Below are positions 48,571-60,622 of a DNA stretch of 64,000 nucleotides, in pieces. The translations under genes and the position numbers were made by a program. The notes below the pieces were generated by a model. The model was not told where the DNA came from. It was given only the letters and a program-made list of their open reading frames with translations, and ran no database searches. This stretch comes from Litoditis marina (lineage: Eukaryota > Nematoda > Chromadorea > Rhabditida > Rhabditidae), in contig CAXIWQ010000009.1 of the NCBI GenBank assembly GCA_964036275.1, positions 19,342 to 83,341 on the forward strand. Reading direction: 5' to 3'. The first letter of the stretch is position 1. Each line of letters begins with the position of its first letter.

Positions 48571-50104
48571 CACTCATTCTGGCCTAGTAGGACAGAAAAA
48601 TGGTTTTGCTCGAGTGTGGATCGGATGTCGATGATACTTTCCTGTTCTGGAAAAACAGTTAGCTGATCTGAGCAGAACAAACTATTCTGCCCTAGTAGGG
48701 CAGAAAAATGGTTCTGTGGTGTCGATGAGACTTTCCTGTTCTGGAAAAACAGTAAGCAAACTATTCTGCCCTAGTAGGGCAGCAAAATGGTTCGGAGAGA
48801 ACAACGTTCCGTATCCTACGAGGAAACAGATTTTGTTCACTCATTCTGCCCTAGTAGGGCAGAAAAGTGGTTTTGCTCGAGTGTGGATCGGATGTCAATG
48901 AGACTTTCCTGTTCTGGAAAAACAGTTAGCTGATCTGAGCAGAACAAACGATTCTGCCCTAGTAGGTTCGGAGAGAACAACGTTCCGTATCCTACGAGGA
49001 AACAGATTTTGTTCACTCATTCTGCCCTAGTAGGGCAGAAAAGTGGTTTTGCTCAAGTGTGGATTGAACTTTCTTGTTCTGGAAAAACAGTTAGCTGATC
49101 TGAGCAGAACAAACTATTCTGCCCTAGTAGGGCAGCAAAATGGTTCGGAGAGAACAACGTTCCGTATCCTACGAGGAAACAGATTTTGTTCACTCATTCT
49201 GCCCTAGTAGGGCAGAAAAGTGGTTTTGCTCGAGTGTGGATCGGATGTCAATGAGACTTTCCTGTTCTGGAAAAACAGTTAGCTGATCTGAGCAGAACAA
49301 ACGATTCTGCCCTAGTAGGGCAGCAAAATGGTTCGAAGAGAACAACGTTCCGTATCCTACGAGAAAGCAGATTTTGTTCACTCATTCTGCCCTAGTAGGG
49401 CAGAAAAGTGGTGTGAACAGAACCTCGTTCCGTTTCCTATGAAAACAAAGATTTTGTTAACTCATTCTGGCCCAGTAGGGCAGAAAAGTGGTTTTGCTCG
49501 AGTGTGGATCGGATGTCGATTAGACTTTCCTGTTCTGGAAAAACACTTAGCTGATTTGAGCAGAACAAACTATTCTGCCCTAGTAGGGCAGCAAAATGGT
49601 TTGGAGAGAACAACGTTCCGTATCCTACGAGAAAACCGATTTTGTTCACTCATTCTGGCCTAGTAGGACAGAAAAATGGTTTTGCTCGAGTGTGGATCGG
49701 ATGTCGATGATACTTTCCTGTTCTGGAAAAACAGTTAGCTGATCTGAGCAGAACAAACTATTCTGCCCTAGTAGGGCAGAAAAATGGTTCTGTGGTGTCG
49801 ATGAGACTTTCCTGTTCTGGAAAAACAGTAAGCAAACTATTCTGCCCTAGTAGGGCAGCAAAATGGTTCGGAGAGAACAACGTTCCGTATCCTACGAGGA
49901 AACAGATTTTGTTCACTCATTCTGCCCTAGTAGGGCAGAAAAGTGGTTTTGCTCGAGTGTGGATCGGATGTCAATGAGACTTTCCTGTTCTGGAAAAACA
50001 GTTAGCTGATCTGAGCAGAACAAACGATTCTGCCCTAGTAGGGCAGCAAAATGGTTCGGAGAGAACAACGTTCCGTATCCTACGAGGAAACAGATTTTGT
50101 TCAC
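48038..50104 (-). repeat. Satellite A duplication, 1076 bp offset
   Basis: Landmarks 48114/49190, 48361/49437 and 48716/49792 are 1076 bp apart. Both copies hold the odd junction AAAAATGGTTCTGTGGTGTC, a truncated b module. Confidence 0.85.
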
Positions 50105-53100
50105 TCATTCTGGCCTAGTAGGACAGAAAAGTGGTTTTGCTCGAGTGTGGATCGGATGTCGATGATACTTTCCTGTTTTGGAAAAACAGTTAGCTGATCT
50201 GAGCAGAACAAACTATTCTGCCCTAGTAGGGCAGAAAAGTGGTTTTGCTTAAGTGTGGATCGGATGTCGATTAGACTTTCTTGTTCTGGAAAAACAGTTA
50301 GCTGATCTGAGCAGAACAAACTATTCTGCCCTAGTAGGGCAGCAAAATGGTTTGGAGAGAACAACGTTCCGTATCCTACGAGGAAACCGATTTTGTTCAC
50401 TCATTCTGGCCTAGTAGGACAGAAAAGTGGTTTTGCTCGAGTGTGGATCGGATGTCGATGATACTTTCCTGTTTTGGAAAAACAGTTAGCTGATCTGAGC
50501 AGAACAAACTATTCTGCCCTAGTAGGGCAGAAAAGTGGTTTTGCTTAAGTGTGGATCGGATGTCGATTAGACTTTCTTGTTCTGGAAAAACAGTTAGCTG
50601 ATCTGAGCAGAACAAACTATTCTGCCCTAGTAGGGCAGCAAAATGGTTTGGAGAGAACAACGTTCCGTATCCTACGAGGAAACCGATTTTGTTTACTCAT
50701 TCTGGCCTATTAGGACAGAAAAATGGTTTTGCTCGAGTGTGGATCGGATGTCGATGATACTTTTCCTGTTCTGGAAAAACAGTTAGCTGATCTGAGCAGA
50801 ACAAACGATTCTGCCCTAGTAGGGCAGAAAATGGTGTGAACAGAACCTCGTTCCGTTTCCTATGAAAACAAAGAGTTTGTTCACTCATTCTGCCCTAGTA
50901 GGGCAGAAAAGTGGTTTTGCTCGAGTGTGGATCGGATGTCAATGAGACTTTCCTGTTCTGGAAAAACAGTTAGCTGATCTGAGCAGAACAAACGATTCTG
51001 CCCTAGTAGGGCAGCAAAATGGTTCGGAGAGAACAACGTTCCGTATCCTACGAGAAAACAGAGTTTGTTCACTCATTCTGGCCTAGTAGGACAGAAAAGT
51101 GGTTTTGCTCGAGTGTGGATCGGATGTCGATGATACTTTCCTGTTCTGGAAAAACAGTTAGCTGATCTGAGCAGAACAAACTATTCTGCCCTAGTAGGGC
51201 AGAAGAGTGGTTTTGCTTAAGTGTGGATTGGATGTCGATTAGACTTTCTTGTTCTGGAAAAACAGTTAGCTGATCTGAGCAGAACAAACTATTCTGCCCT
51301 AGTAGGGCAGCAAAATGGTTCGAAGAGAACAACGTTTCGTATCCTACGAGGAAACATATTTTGTTCACTCATTCTGCCCTAGTAGGGCAGGAAAGTGGTT
51401 TTGCTCGAGTGTGGATCGGATGTCAATGAGACTTTCCTGTTCTGGAAAAACAGTTAGCTGATCTGAGCAGAACAAACGATTCTGCCCTAGTAGGGCAGCA
51501 AAATGGTTCGAAGAGAACAACGTTCCGTATCCTACGAGGAAACAGATTTTGTTCACTCATTCTGCCCTAGTAGGGCAGAAAAGTGGTTTTGCTCGAGTGT
51601 GGATCGGATGTCGATGAGACTTTCCTGTTCTGGAAAAACAGTTAGCAAACTATTGTGCCCTAGTAGGGCAGCAAAATGGTTCGGAGAGAACAACGTTCCG
51701 TATCCTACGAGGAAACAGATTTTGTTCACTCATTCTGCCCTAGTAGGGCAGAAAAGTGGTTTTGCTCGAGTGTGGATCAGATGTCAATGAGACTTTCCTG
51801 TTCTGGAAAAACAGTTAGCTGATCTGAGCAGAACAAACGATTCTGCCCTAGTAGGGCAGCAAAATGGTTCGGAGAGAACAACGTTCCGTATCCTACGAGG
51901 AAACAGATTTTGTTCACTCATTCTGGCCTAGTAGGACAGAAAAGTGGTTTTGCTCGAGTGTGGATCGGATGTCGATAATACTTTCCTGTTCTGGAAAAGC
52001 AGTTAGCTGATCTGAGCAGAACAAACTATTCTGCCCTAGTAGGGCAGCAAAATGGTTCGGAGAGAACAACGTTCCGTATCCTACGAGGAAACCGATTTTG
52101 TTCACTCATTCTGGCCTATTAGGACAGAAAAATGGTTTTGCTCGAGTGTGGATCGGATGTCGATGATACTTTCCTGTTCTGGAAAAACAGTTAGCTGATC
52201 TGAGCAGAACAAACGATTCTGCCCTAGTAGGGCAGAAACTGGTGTGAACAGAACCTCGTTCCGTTTCCTATGAAAACAAAGAGTTTGTTCACTCATTCTG
52301 CCCTAGTAGGGCAGAAAAGTGGTTTTGCTCGAGTGTGGATCGGATGTCAATGAGACTTTCCTGTTCTGGAAAAACAGTTAGCTGATCTGAGCAGAACAAA
52401 CGATTCTGCCCTAGTAGGGCAGCAAAATGGTTCGGAGAGAACAACGTTCCGTATCCTACGAGGAAACAGATTTTGTTCACTCATTCTGCCCTAGTAGGGC
52501 AGAAAGTGGTTTTGCTCGAGTGTGGATCGGATGTCAATGAGACTTTCCTGTTCTGGAAAAACAGTTAGCCTGATCTGAGCAGAACAAACGATTCTGCCCT
52601 AGTGGGGCAGCAAAATGGTTCGGAGAGAACAACGTTCCGTATCCTACGAGGAAACAGATTTTGTTCACTCATTCTGCCCTAGTAGGGCAGAAAAGTGGTT
52701 TTGCTCAAGTGTGGATCGGATGTCAATGAGACTTTCCTGTTCTGGAAAAACAGTTAGCTGATCTGAGCAGAACAAACGATTCTGCCCTAGTAGGGCAGAA
52801 AAGTGGTTTTGCTTAAGTGTGGATTGGATGTCGATTAGACTTTCTTGTTCTGGAAAAACAGTTAGCTGATCTGAGCAGAACAAACTATTCTGCCCTAGTA
52901 GGGCAGCAAAATGGTTCGAAGAGAACAACGTTTCGTATCCTACGAGGAAACATATTTTGTTCACTCATTCTGCCCTAGTAGGGCAGAAAAGTGGTTTTTC
53001 TCGAGTGTGGATCGGATGTCAATGAGACTTTCCTGTTCTGGAAAAACAGTTAGCTGATCTGAGCAGAACAAACGATTCTGCCCTAGTAGGGCAGCAAAAT

Positions 53101-55949
53101 GGTTCGAAGAGAACAACGTTCCGTATCCTACGAGGAAACAAATTTTGTTCACTCATTCTGCCCTAGTAGGGCAGAAAAGTGGTTTTGCTCAAGTGTGGAT
53201 CGGATGTCAATGAGACTTTCCTGTTCTGGAAAAACAGTTAGCTGATCTGAGCAGAACAAACGATTCTGCCCTAGTAGGGCAGCAAAATGGTTCGAAGAGA
53301 ACAACGTTCCGTATCCTACGAGGAAACAGATTTTGTTCACTCATTCTGCCCTAGTAGGGCAGAAAAGTGGTTTTGCTCGAGTGTGGATCGGATGTCGATG
53401 AGACTTTCCTGTTCTGGAAAAACAGTTAGCAAACTATTCTGCCCTAGTAGGGCAGCAAAATGGTTCGGAGAGAACAACGTTCCGTATCCTACGAGGAAAC
53501 AGATTGTGTTCACTCATTCTGCCCTAGTAGGGCAGAAAAGTGGTTTTGCTCGAGTGTGGATCGGATGTCAATGAGACTTTCCTGTTCTGGAAAAACAGTT
53601 AGCTGATCTGAGCAGAACAAACGATTCTGCCCTAGTAGGGCAGCAAAATGGTTCGGAGAGAACAACGTTCCGTATCCTACGAGGAAACAGATTTTGTTCA
53701 CTCATTCTGCCTAGTAGGGCAGAAAAGTGGTTTTGCTCAAGTGTGGATCGGATGTCAATGAGACTTTCCTGTTCTGGAAAAACAGTTAGCTGATCTGAGC
53801 AGAACAAACGATTCTGCCCTAGTAGGGCAGAAAAGTGGTTTTGCTTAAGTGTGGATTGGATGTCAATTAGACTTTCTTGTTCTGGAAAAACAGTTAGCTG
53901 ATCTGAGCAGAACAAACTATTCTGCCCTAGTAGGGCAGCAAAATGGTTTGGAGAGAACAACGTTCCGTATCCTACGAGGAAACAGATTTTGTTCACTCAT
54001 TCTGCCCTAGTAGGGCAGAAAAGTGGTTTTGCTCGAGTGTGGATCGGATGTCAATGAGACTTTCCTGTTCTGGAAAAACAGTTAGCTGATCTGAGCAGAA
54101 CAAACGATTCTGCCCTGGTAGGGCAGCAAAATGGTTCGAAGAGAACAACGTTCCGTATCCTACGAGAAAACAGATTTTGTTCACTCATTCTGCCCTAGTA
54201 GGGCAGAAAAGTGGTGTGAACAGAACCTCGTTCCGTTTCCTATGAAAACAAAGATTTTGTTCACTCATTCTGGCCCAGTAGGGCAGAAAAGTGGTTTTGC
54301 TCGAGTGTGGATCGGATGTCGATTAGACTTTCCTGTTCTGGAAAAACACTTAGCTGATCTGAGCAGAACAAACTATTCTGCCCTAGTAGGGCAGCAAAAA
54401 GGTTTGGAGAGAACAACGTTCCGTATCCTACGAGGAAACCGATTTTGTTCACTCATTCTGGCCTAGTAGGACAGAAAAATGGTTTTGCTCGAGTGTGGAT
54501 CGGATGTCGATGATACTTTCCTGTTCTGGAAAAACAGTTAGCTGATCTGAGCAGAACAAACTATTCTGCCCTAGTAGGGCAGAAAAGTGGTTTTGCTCGA
54601 GTGTGGATCGGATGTCGATGAGACTTTCCTGTTCTGGAAAAACAGTAAGCAAACTATTCTGCCCTAGTAGGGCAGCAAAATGGTCCGGAGAGAAGAACGT
54701 TCCGTATCCTACGAGGAAACAGATTTTGTTCACTCATTCTGCCCTAGTAGGGCAGAAAAGTGGTTTTGCTCGAGTGTGGATCGGATGTCAGTGAGACTTT
54801 CCTGTTCTGGAAAAACAGTTAGCTGATCTGAGCAGAACAAACGATTCTGCCCTAGTAGGGCAGCAAAATGGTTAGGAGAGAACAACGTTCCGTATCCTAC
54901 GAGGAAACAAATTTTGTTCACTCATTCTGGCCTAGTAGGACAGAAAAGTGGTTTTGCTCGAGTGTGGATCGGATGTCGATGATACTTTCCTGTTCTGGAA
55001 AAACAGTTAGCTGATCTGAGCAGAACAAACTATTCTGCCCTAGTAGGGCAAGCAAAATGGTTTGGAGAGAACAACGTTCCGTTTCCTATGAAAACAAAGA
55101 GTTTGTTCACTCATTCTGGCCTATTAGGACAGAAAAATGGTTTTGCTAGAGTGTGGATCGGATGTCGATGATACTTTAATGTTCTGGAAAAACAGTTAGC
55201 TGATCTGAGCAGAACAAACTATTCTGCCCTAGTAGGGCAGAAAAGTGGTTTTGCTCGAGTGTGGATCGGATGTCGATGATACTTTCCTGTTCTGGAAAAA
55301 CAGTTAGCAAACTATTCTGCCCTAGTAGGGCAGCAAAATGGTTCGGAGAGAACAACGTTCTGTATCCTACGAGGAAACAGATTTTGTTCACTCATTCTGC
55401 CCTAGTAGGGCAGAAAAGTGGTTTTGCTCGAGTGTGGATCGGATGTCAATGAGACTTTCCTGTTCTGGAAAAACAGTTAGCTGATCTGAGCAGAACAAAC
55501 GATTCTGCCCTAGTAGGGCAGAAACTGGTGTGAACAGAACCTCGTTTCGTTTCCTATGAAAACAAAGAGTTTGTTCACTCATTCTGCCCTAGTAGGGCAG
55601 AAAAGTGGTTTTGCTCGAGTGTGGATCGGATGTCAATGAGACTTTCCTGTTCTGGAAAAACAGTTAGCTGATCTGAGCAGAACAAACGATTCTGCCCTAG
55701 TAGGGCAGAAACTGGTGTGAACAGAACCTCGTTTCGTTTCCTATGAAAACAAAGAGTTTGTTCACTCATTCTGCCCTAGTAGGGCAGAAAAGTGGTTTTG
55801 CTCGAGTGTGGATCGGATGTCAATGAGACTTTCCTGTTCTGGAAAAAACAATTAGCTGATCTGAGCAGAACAAACGATTCTGCCCTAGTAGGGCAGAAAC
55901 TGGTGTGAACAGAACCTCGTTCCGTTTCCTATGAAAACAAAGAGTTTGT

Positions 55950-58900
55950 TCACTCATTCTGGCCTAGTAGGACAGAAAAGTGGTTTTGCTCGAGTGTGGA
56001 TCGGATGTCGATGATACTTTCCTGTTCTGGAAAAACAGTTAGCTGATCTGAGCAGAACAAACTAATCTGCCCTAGTAGGGCAGAAAAGTGGTTTTGCTTA
56101 AGTGTGGATTGGATGTCGATTAGACTTTCTTGTTCTGGAAAAACAGTTAGCTGATTTGAGCAGAACAAACTATTCTGCCCTAGTAGGGCAGCAAAATGGT
56201 TCGGAGAGAACAGCGTTCCGTATCCTACGAGAAAACAGATTTTGTTCACTCATTCTGCCCTAGTAGGGCAGAAAAGTGGTTTTGCTCGAGTGTGGATCGG
56301 ATGTCAATGAGACTTTCCTGTTCTGGAAAAACAGTTAGCTGATCTGAGCAGAACAAACGATTCTGCCCTAGTAGGGCAGAAAAGTGGTTTTGCTCGAGTG
56401 TGGATCGGATGTCGATGAGACTTTCCTGTTCTGGAAAAACAGTTAGCAAACTATTCTGCCCTAGTAGGGCAGCAAAATGGTTCGGAGAGAACAGCGTTCC
56501 GTATCCTACGAGAAAACAGATTTTGTTCACTCATTCTGCCCTAGTAGGGCAGAAAAGTGGTTTTGCTCGAGTGTGGATCGGATGTCAATGAGACTTTCCT
56601 GTTCTGGAAAAACAGTTAGCTGATCTGAGCAGAACAAACGATTCTGCCCTAGTAGGGCAGAAACTGGTGTGAACAGAACCTCGTTTCGTTTCCTATGAAA
56701 ACAAAGAGTTTGTTCACTCATTCTGCCCTAGTAGGGCAGAAAAGTGGTTTTGCTCGAGTGTGGATCGGATGTCAATGAGACTTTCCTGTTCTGGAAAAAC
56801 AGTTAGCTGATCTGAGCAGAACAAACGATTTTGCCCTAGTAGGGCAGAAACTGGTGTGAACAGAACCTCGTTTCGTTTCCTATGAAAACAAAGAGTTTGT
56901 TCACTCATTCTGCCCTAGTAGGGCAGAAAAGTGGTTTTGCTCGAGTGTGGATCGGATGTCAATGAGACTTTCCTGTTCTGGAAAAACAGTTAGCTGATCT
57001 GAGCAGAACAAACGATTCTGCCCTAGTAGGGCAGAAACTGGTGTGAACAGAACCTCGTTTCGTTTCCTATGAAAACAAAGAGTTTGTTCACTCATTCTGC
57101 CCTAGTAGGGCAGAAAAGTGGTTTTGCTCGAGTGTGGATCGGATGTCAATGAGACTTTCCTGTTCTGGAAAAAACAATTAGCTGATCTGAGCAGAACAAA
57201 CGATTCTGCCCTAGTAGGGCAGAAACTGGTGTGAACAGAACCTCGTTCCGTTTCCTATGAAAACAAAGAGTTTGTTCACTCATTCTGGCCTAGTAGGACA
57301 GAAAAGTGGTTTTGCTCGAGTGTGGATCGGATGTCGATGATACTTTCCTGTTCTGGAAAAACAGTTAGCTGATCTGAGCAGAACAAACTAATCTGCCCTA
57401 GTAGGGCAGAAAAGTGGTTTTACTTAAGTGTGGATTGGATGTCGATTAGACTTTCTTGTTCTGGAAAAACAGTTAGCTGATTTGAGCAGAACAAACTATT
57501 CTGCCCTAGTAGGGCAGCAAAATGGTTCGGAGAGAACAGCGTTCCGTATCCTACGAGAAAACAGATTTTGTTCACTCATTCTGCCCTAGTAGGGCAGAAA
57601 AGTGGTTTTGCTCGAGTGTGGATCGGATGTCAATGAGACTTTCCTGTTCTGGAAAAACAGTTAGCTGATCTGAGCAGAACAAACGATTCTGCCCTAGTAG
57701 GGCAGAAAAGTTTCCTGTTCTGGAAAAACAGTTAGCAAACTATTCTGCCCTAGTAGGGCAGCAAAATGGTTCGGAGAGAACAGCGTTCCGTATCCTACGA
57801 GAAAACAGATTTTGTTCACTCATTCTGCCCTAGTAGGGCAGAAAAGTGGTTTTGCTCGAGTGTGGATCGGATGTCAATGAGACTTTCCTGTTCTGGAAAA
57901 ACAGTTAGCTGATCTGAGCAGAACAAACGATTCTGCCCTAGTAGGGCAGAAACTGGTGTGAACAGAACCTCGTTTCGTTTCCTATGAAAACAAAGAGTTT
58001 GTTCACTCATTCTGCCCTAGTTGGGCAGAAAAGTGGTTTTGCTCGAGTGTGGATCGGATGTCAATGAGACTTTCCTGTTCTGGAAAAACAGTTAGCTGAT
58101 CTGAGCAGAACAAACGATTCTGCCCTAGTAGGGCAGAAACTGGTGTGAACAGAACCTCGTTTCGTTTCCTATGAAAACAAAGAGTTTGTTCACTCATTCT
58201 GCCCTAGTAGGGCAGAAAAGTGGTTTTGCTCGAGTGTGGATCGGATGTCAATGAGACTTTCCTGTTCTGGAAAAAACAATTAGCTGATCTGAGCAGAACA
58301 AACGATTCTGCCCTAGTAGGGCAGAAACTGGTGTGAACAGAACCTCGTTCCGTTTCCTATGAAAACAAAGAGTTTGTTCACTCATTCTGGCCTAGTAGGA
58401 CAGAAAAGTGGTTTTGCTCGAGTGTGGATCGGATGTCGATGATACTTTCCTGTTCTGGAAAAACAGTTAGCTGATCTGAGCAGAACAAACTAATCTGCCC
58501 TAGTAGGGCAGAAAAGTGGTTTTGCTTAAGTGTGGATTGGATGTCGATTAGACTTTCTTGTTCTGGAAAAACAGTTAGCTGATTTGAGCAGAACAAACTA
58601 TTCTGCCCTAGTAGGGCAGCAAAATGGTTCGGAGAGAACAGCGTTCCGTATCCTACGAGAAAACAGATTTTGTTCACTCATTCTGCCCTAGTAGGGCAGA
58701 AAAGTGGTTTTGCTCGAGTGTGGATCGGATGTCAATGAGACTTTCCTGTTCTGGAAAAACAGTTAGCTGATCTGAGCAGAACAAACGATTCTGCCCTAGT
58801 AGGGCAGAAACTGGTGTGAACAGAACCTCGTTTCGTTTCCTATGAAAACAAAGAGTTTGTTCACTCATTCTGCCCTAGTAGGGCAGAAAAGTGGTTTTGC

Positions 58901-59348
58901 TCGAGTGTGGATCGGATGTCAATGAGACTTTCCTGTTCTGGAAAAAACAATTAGCTGATCTGAGCAGAACAAACGATTCTGCCCTAGTAGGGCAGAAACT
59001 GGTGTGAACAGAACCTCGTTCCGTTTCCTATGAAAACAAAGAGTTTGTTCACTCATTCTGGCCTAGTAGGACAGAAAAGTGGTTTTGCTCGAGTGTGGAT
59101 CGGATGTCGATGATACTTTCCTGTTCTGGAAAAACAGTTAGCTGATCTGAGCAGAACAAACTAATCTGCCCTAGTAGGGCAGAAAAGTGGTTTTGCTTAA
59201 GTGTGGATTGGATGTCGATTAGACTTTCTTGTTCTGGAAAAACAGTTAGCTGATTTGAGCAGAACAAACTATTCTGCCCTAGTAGGGCAGCAAAATGGTT
59301 CGGAGAGAACAGCGTTCCGTATCCTACGAGAAAACAGATTTTGTTCAC
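55950..59348 (-). repeat. Satellite A block repeated at 55.95, 57.28, 58.38 and 59.05 kb
   Basis: Four copies share the private markers GGAAAAAACAATTAGC, AACTAATCTGCCC and GAACAGCGTTCC. The last two are 671 bp apart. Runs of the 187 bp c-b dimer (56527, 56714, 56901; 57816, 58003) separate them. One copy is broken near 57,719, where a b module lost its 5' half (GGCAGAAAAGTTTCCTGTTC). Confidence 0.8.
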
Positions 59349-60622
59349 TCATTCTGCCCTAGTAGGGCAGAAAAGTGGTTTTGCTCGAGTGTGGATCGGA
59401 TGTCAATGAGACTTTCCTGTTCTGGAAAAACAGTTAGCTGATCTGAGCAGAACAAACGATTCTGCCCTAGTAGGGCAGAAAAGTGGTTTTGCTCGAGTGT
59501 GGATCGGATGTCGATGAGACTTTCCTGTTCTGGAAAAACAGTTAGCAAACTATTCTGCCCTAGTAGGGCAGCAAAATGGTTCGGAGAGAACAGCGTTCCG
59601 TATCCTACGAGAAAACAGATTTTGTTCACTCATTCTGCCCTAGTAGGGCAGAAAAGTGGTTTTGCTCGAGTGTGGATCGGATGTCAATGAGACTTTCCTG
59701 TTCTGGAAAAACAGTTAGCTGATCTGAGCAGAACAAACGATTCTGCCCTAGTAGGGCAGAAACCGGTGTGAACAGAACCTCGTTCCGTTTCCTATGAAAA
59801 CAAAGAGTTTGCTCACTCATTCTGCCCTAGTAGGGCAGAAAAGTGGTTTTGCTCGAGTGTGGATCGGATGTCAATAAGACTTTCCTGTTCTGGGAAAACA
59901 GTTAGCTGATCTGAGCAGAGCAAACGATTCTGCCCTAGTAGGGCGGCAAAATGGTTCGGAGAGAACAACGTTCCTTATCCTACGAGGAAACAGATTTTGT
60001 TCACTCATTCTGGCCTAGTAGGACAGAAAAGTGGTTTTGCTCGAGTGTGGATCGGATGTCAATAAGACTTTCCTGTTCTGGAAAAACAGTTAGCTGATCT
60101 GAGCAGAGCAAACGATTCTGCCCTAGTAGGGCGGCAAAATGGTTCGGAGAGAACAACGTTCCTTATCCTACGAGGAAACAGATTTTGTTCACTCATTCTG
60201 GCCTAGTAGGACAGAAAAGTGGTTTTGCTCGAGTGTGGATTGGATGTCGATGATACTTTCCTGTTCTGGAAAAACAGTTAGCTGATCTGAGCAGAACAAA
60301 CTACTCTGCCCTAGTAGGGCAGAAAAGTGGTTTTGCTTAAGTGTGGATTGGTTATCGATTAGACTTTCTTGTTCTGGAAAAACAGTTAGCTGATCTGAGC
60401 AGAACAAACTATTCTGCCCTAGTAGGGCAGCAAAATGGTTCGGAGAGAACAACGTTCCTTATCCTACGAGGAAACAGATTTTGTTCACTCATTCTGCCCT
60501 AGTAGGGCAGAAAAGTGGTTTTGCTCCAGTGTGGATCGGATGTCAATAAGACTTTCCTGTTCTGGAAAAACAGTTAGCTGATCTGAGCAGAGCAAACGAT
60601 TCTGCCCTAGTAGGGCAGCAAA

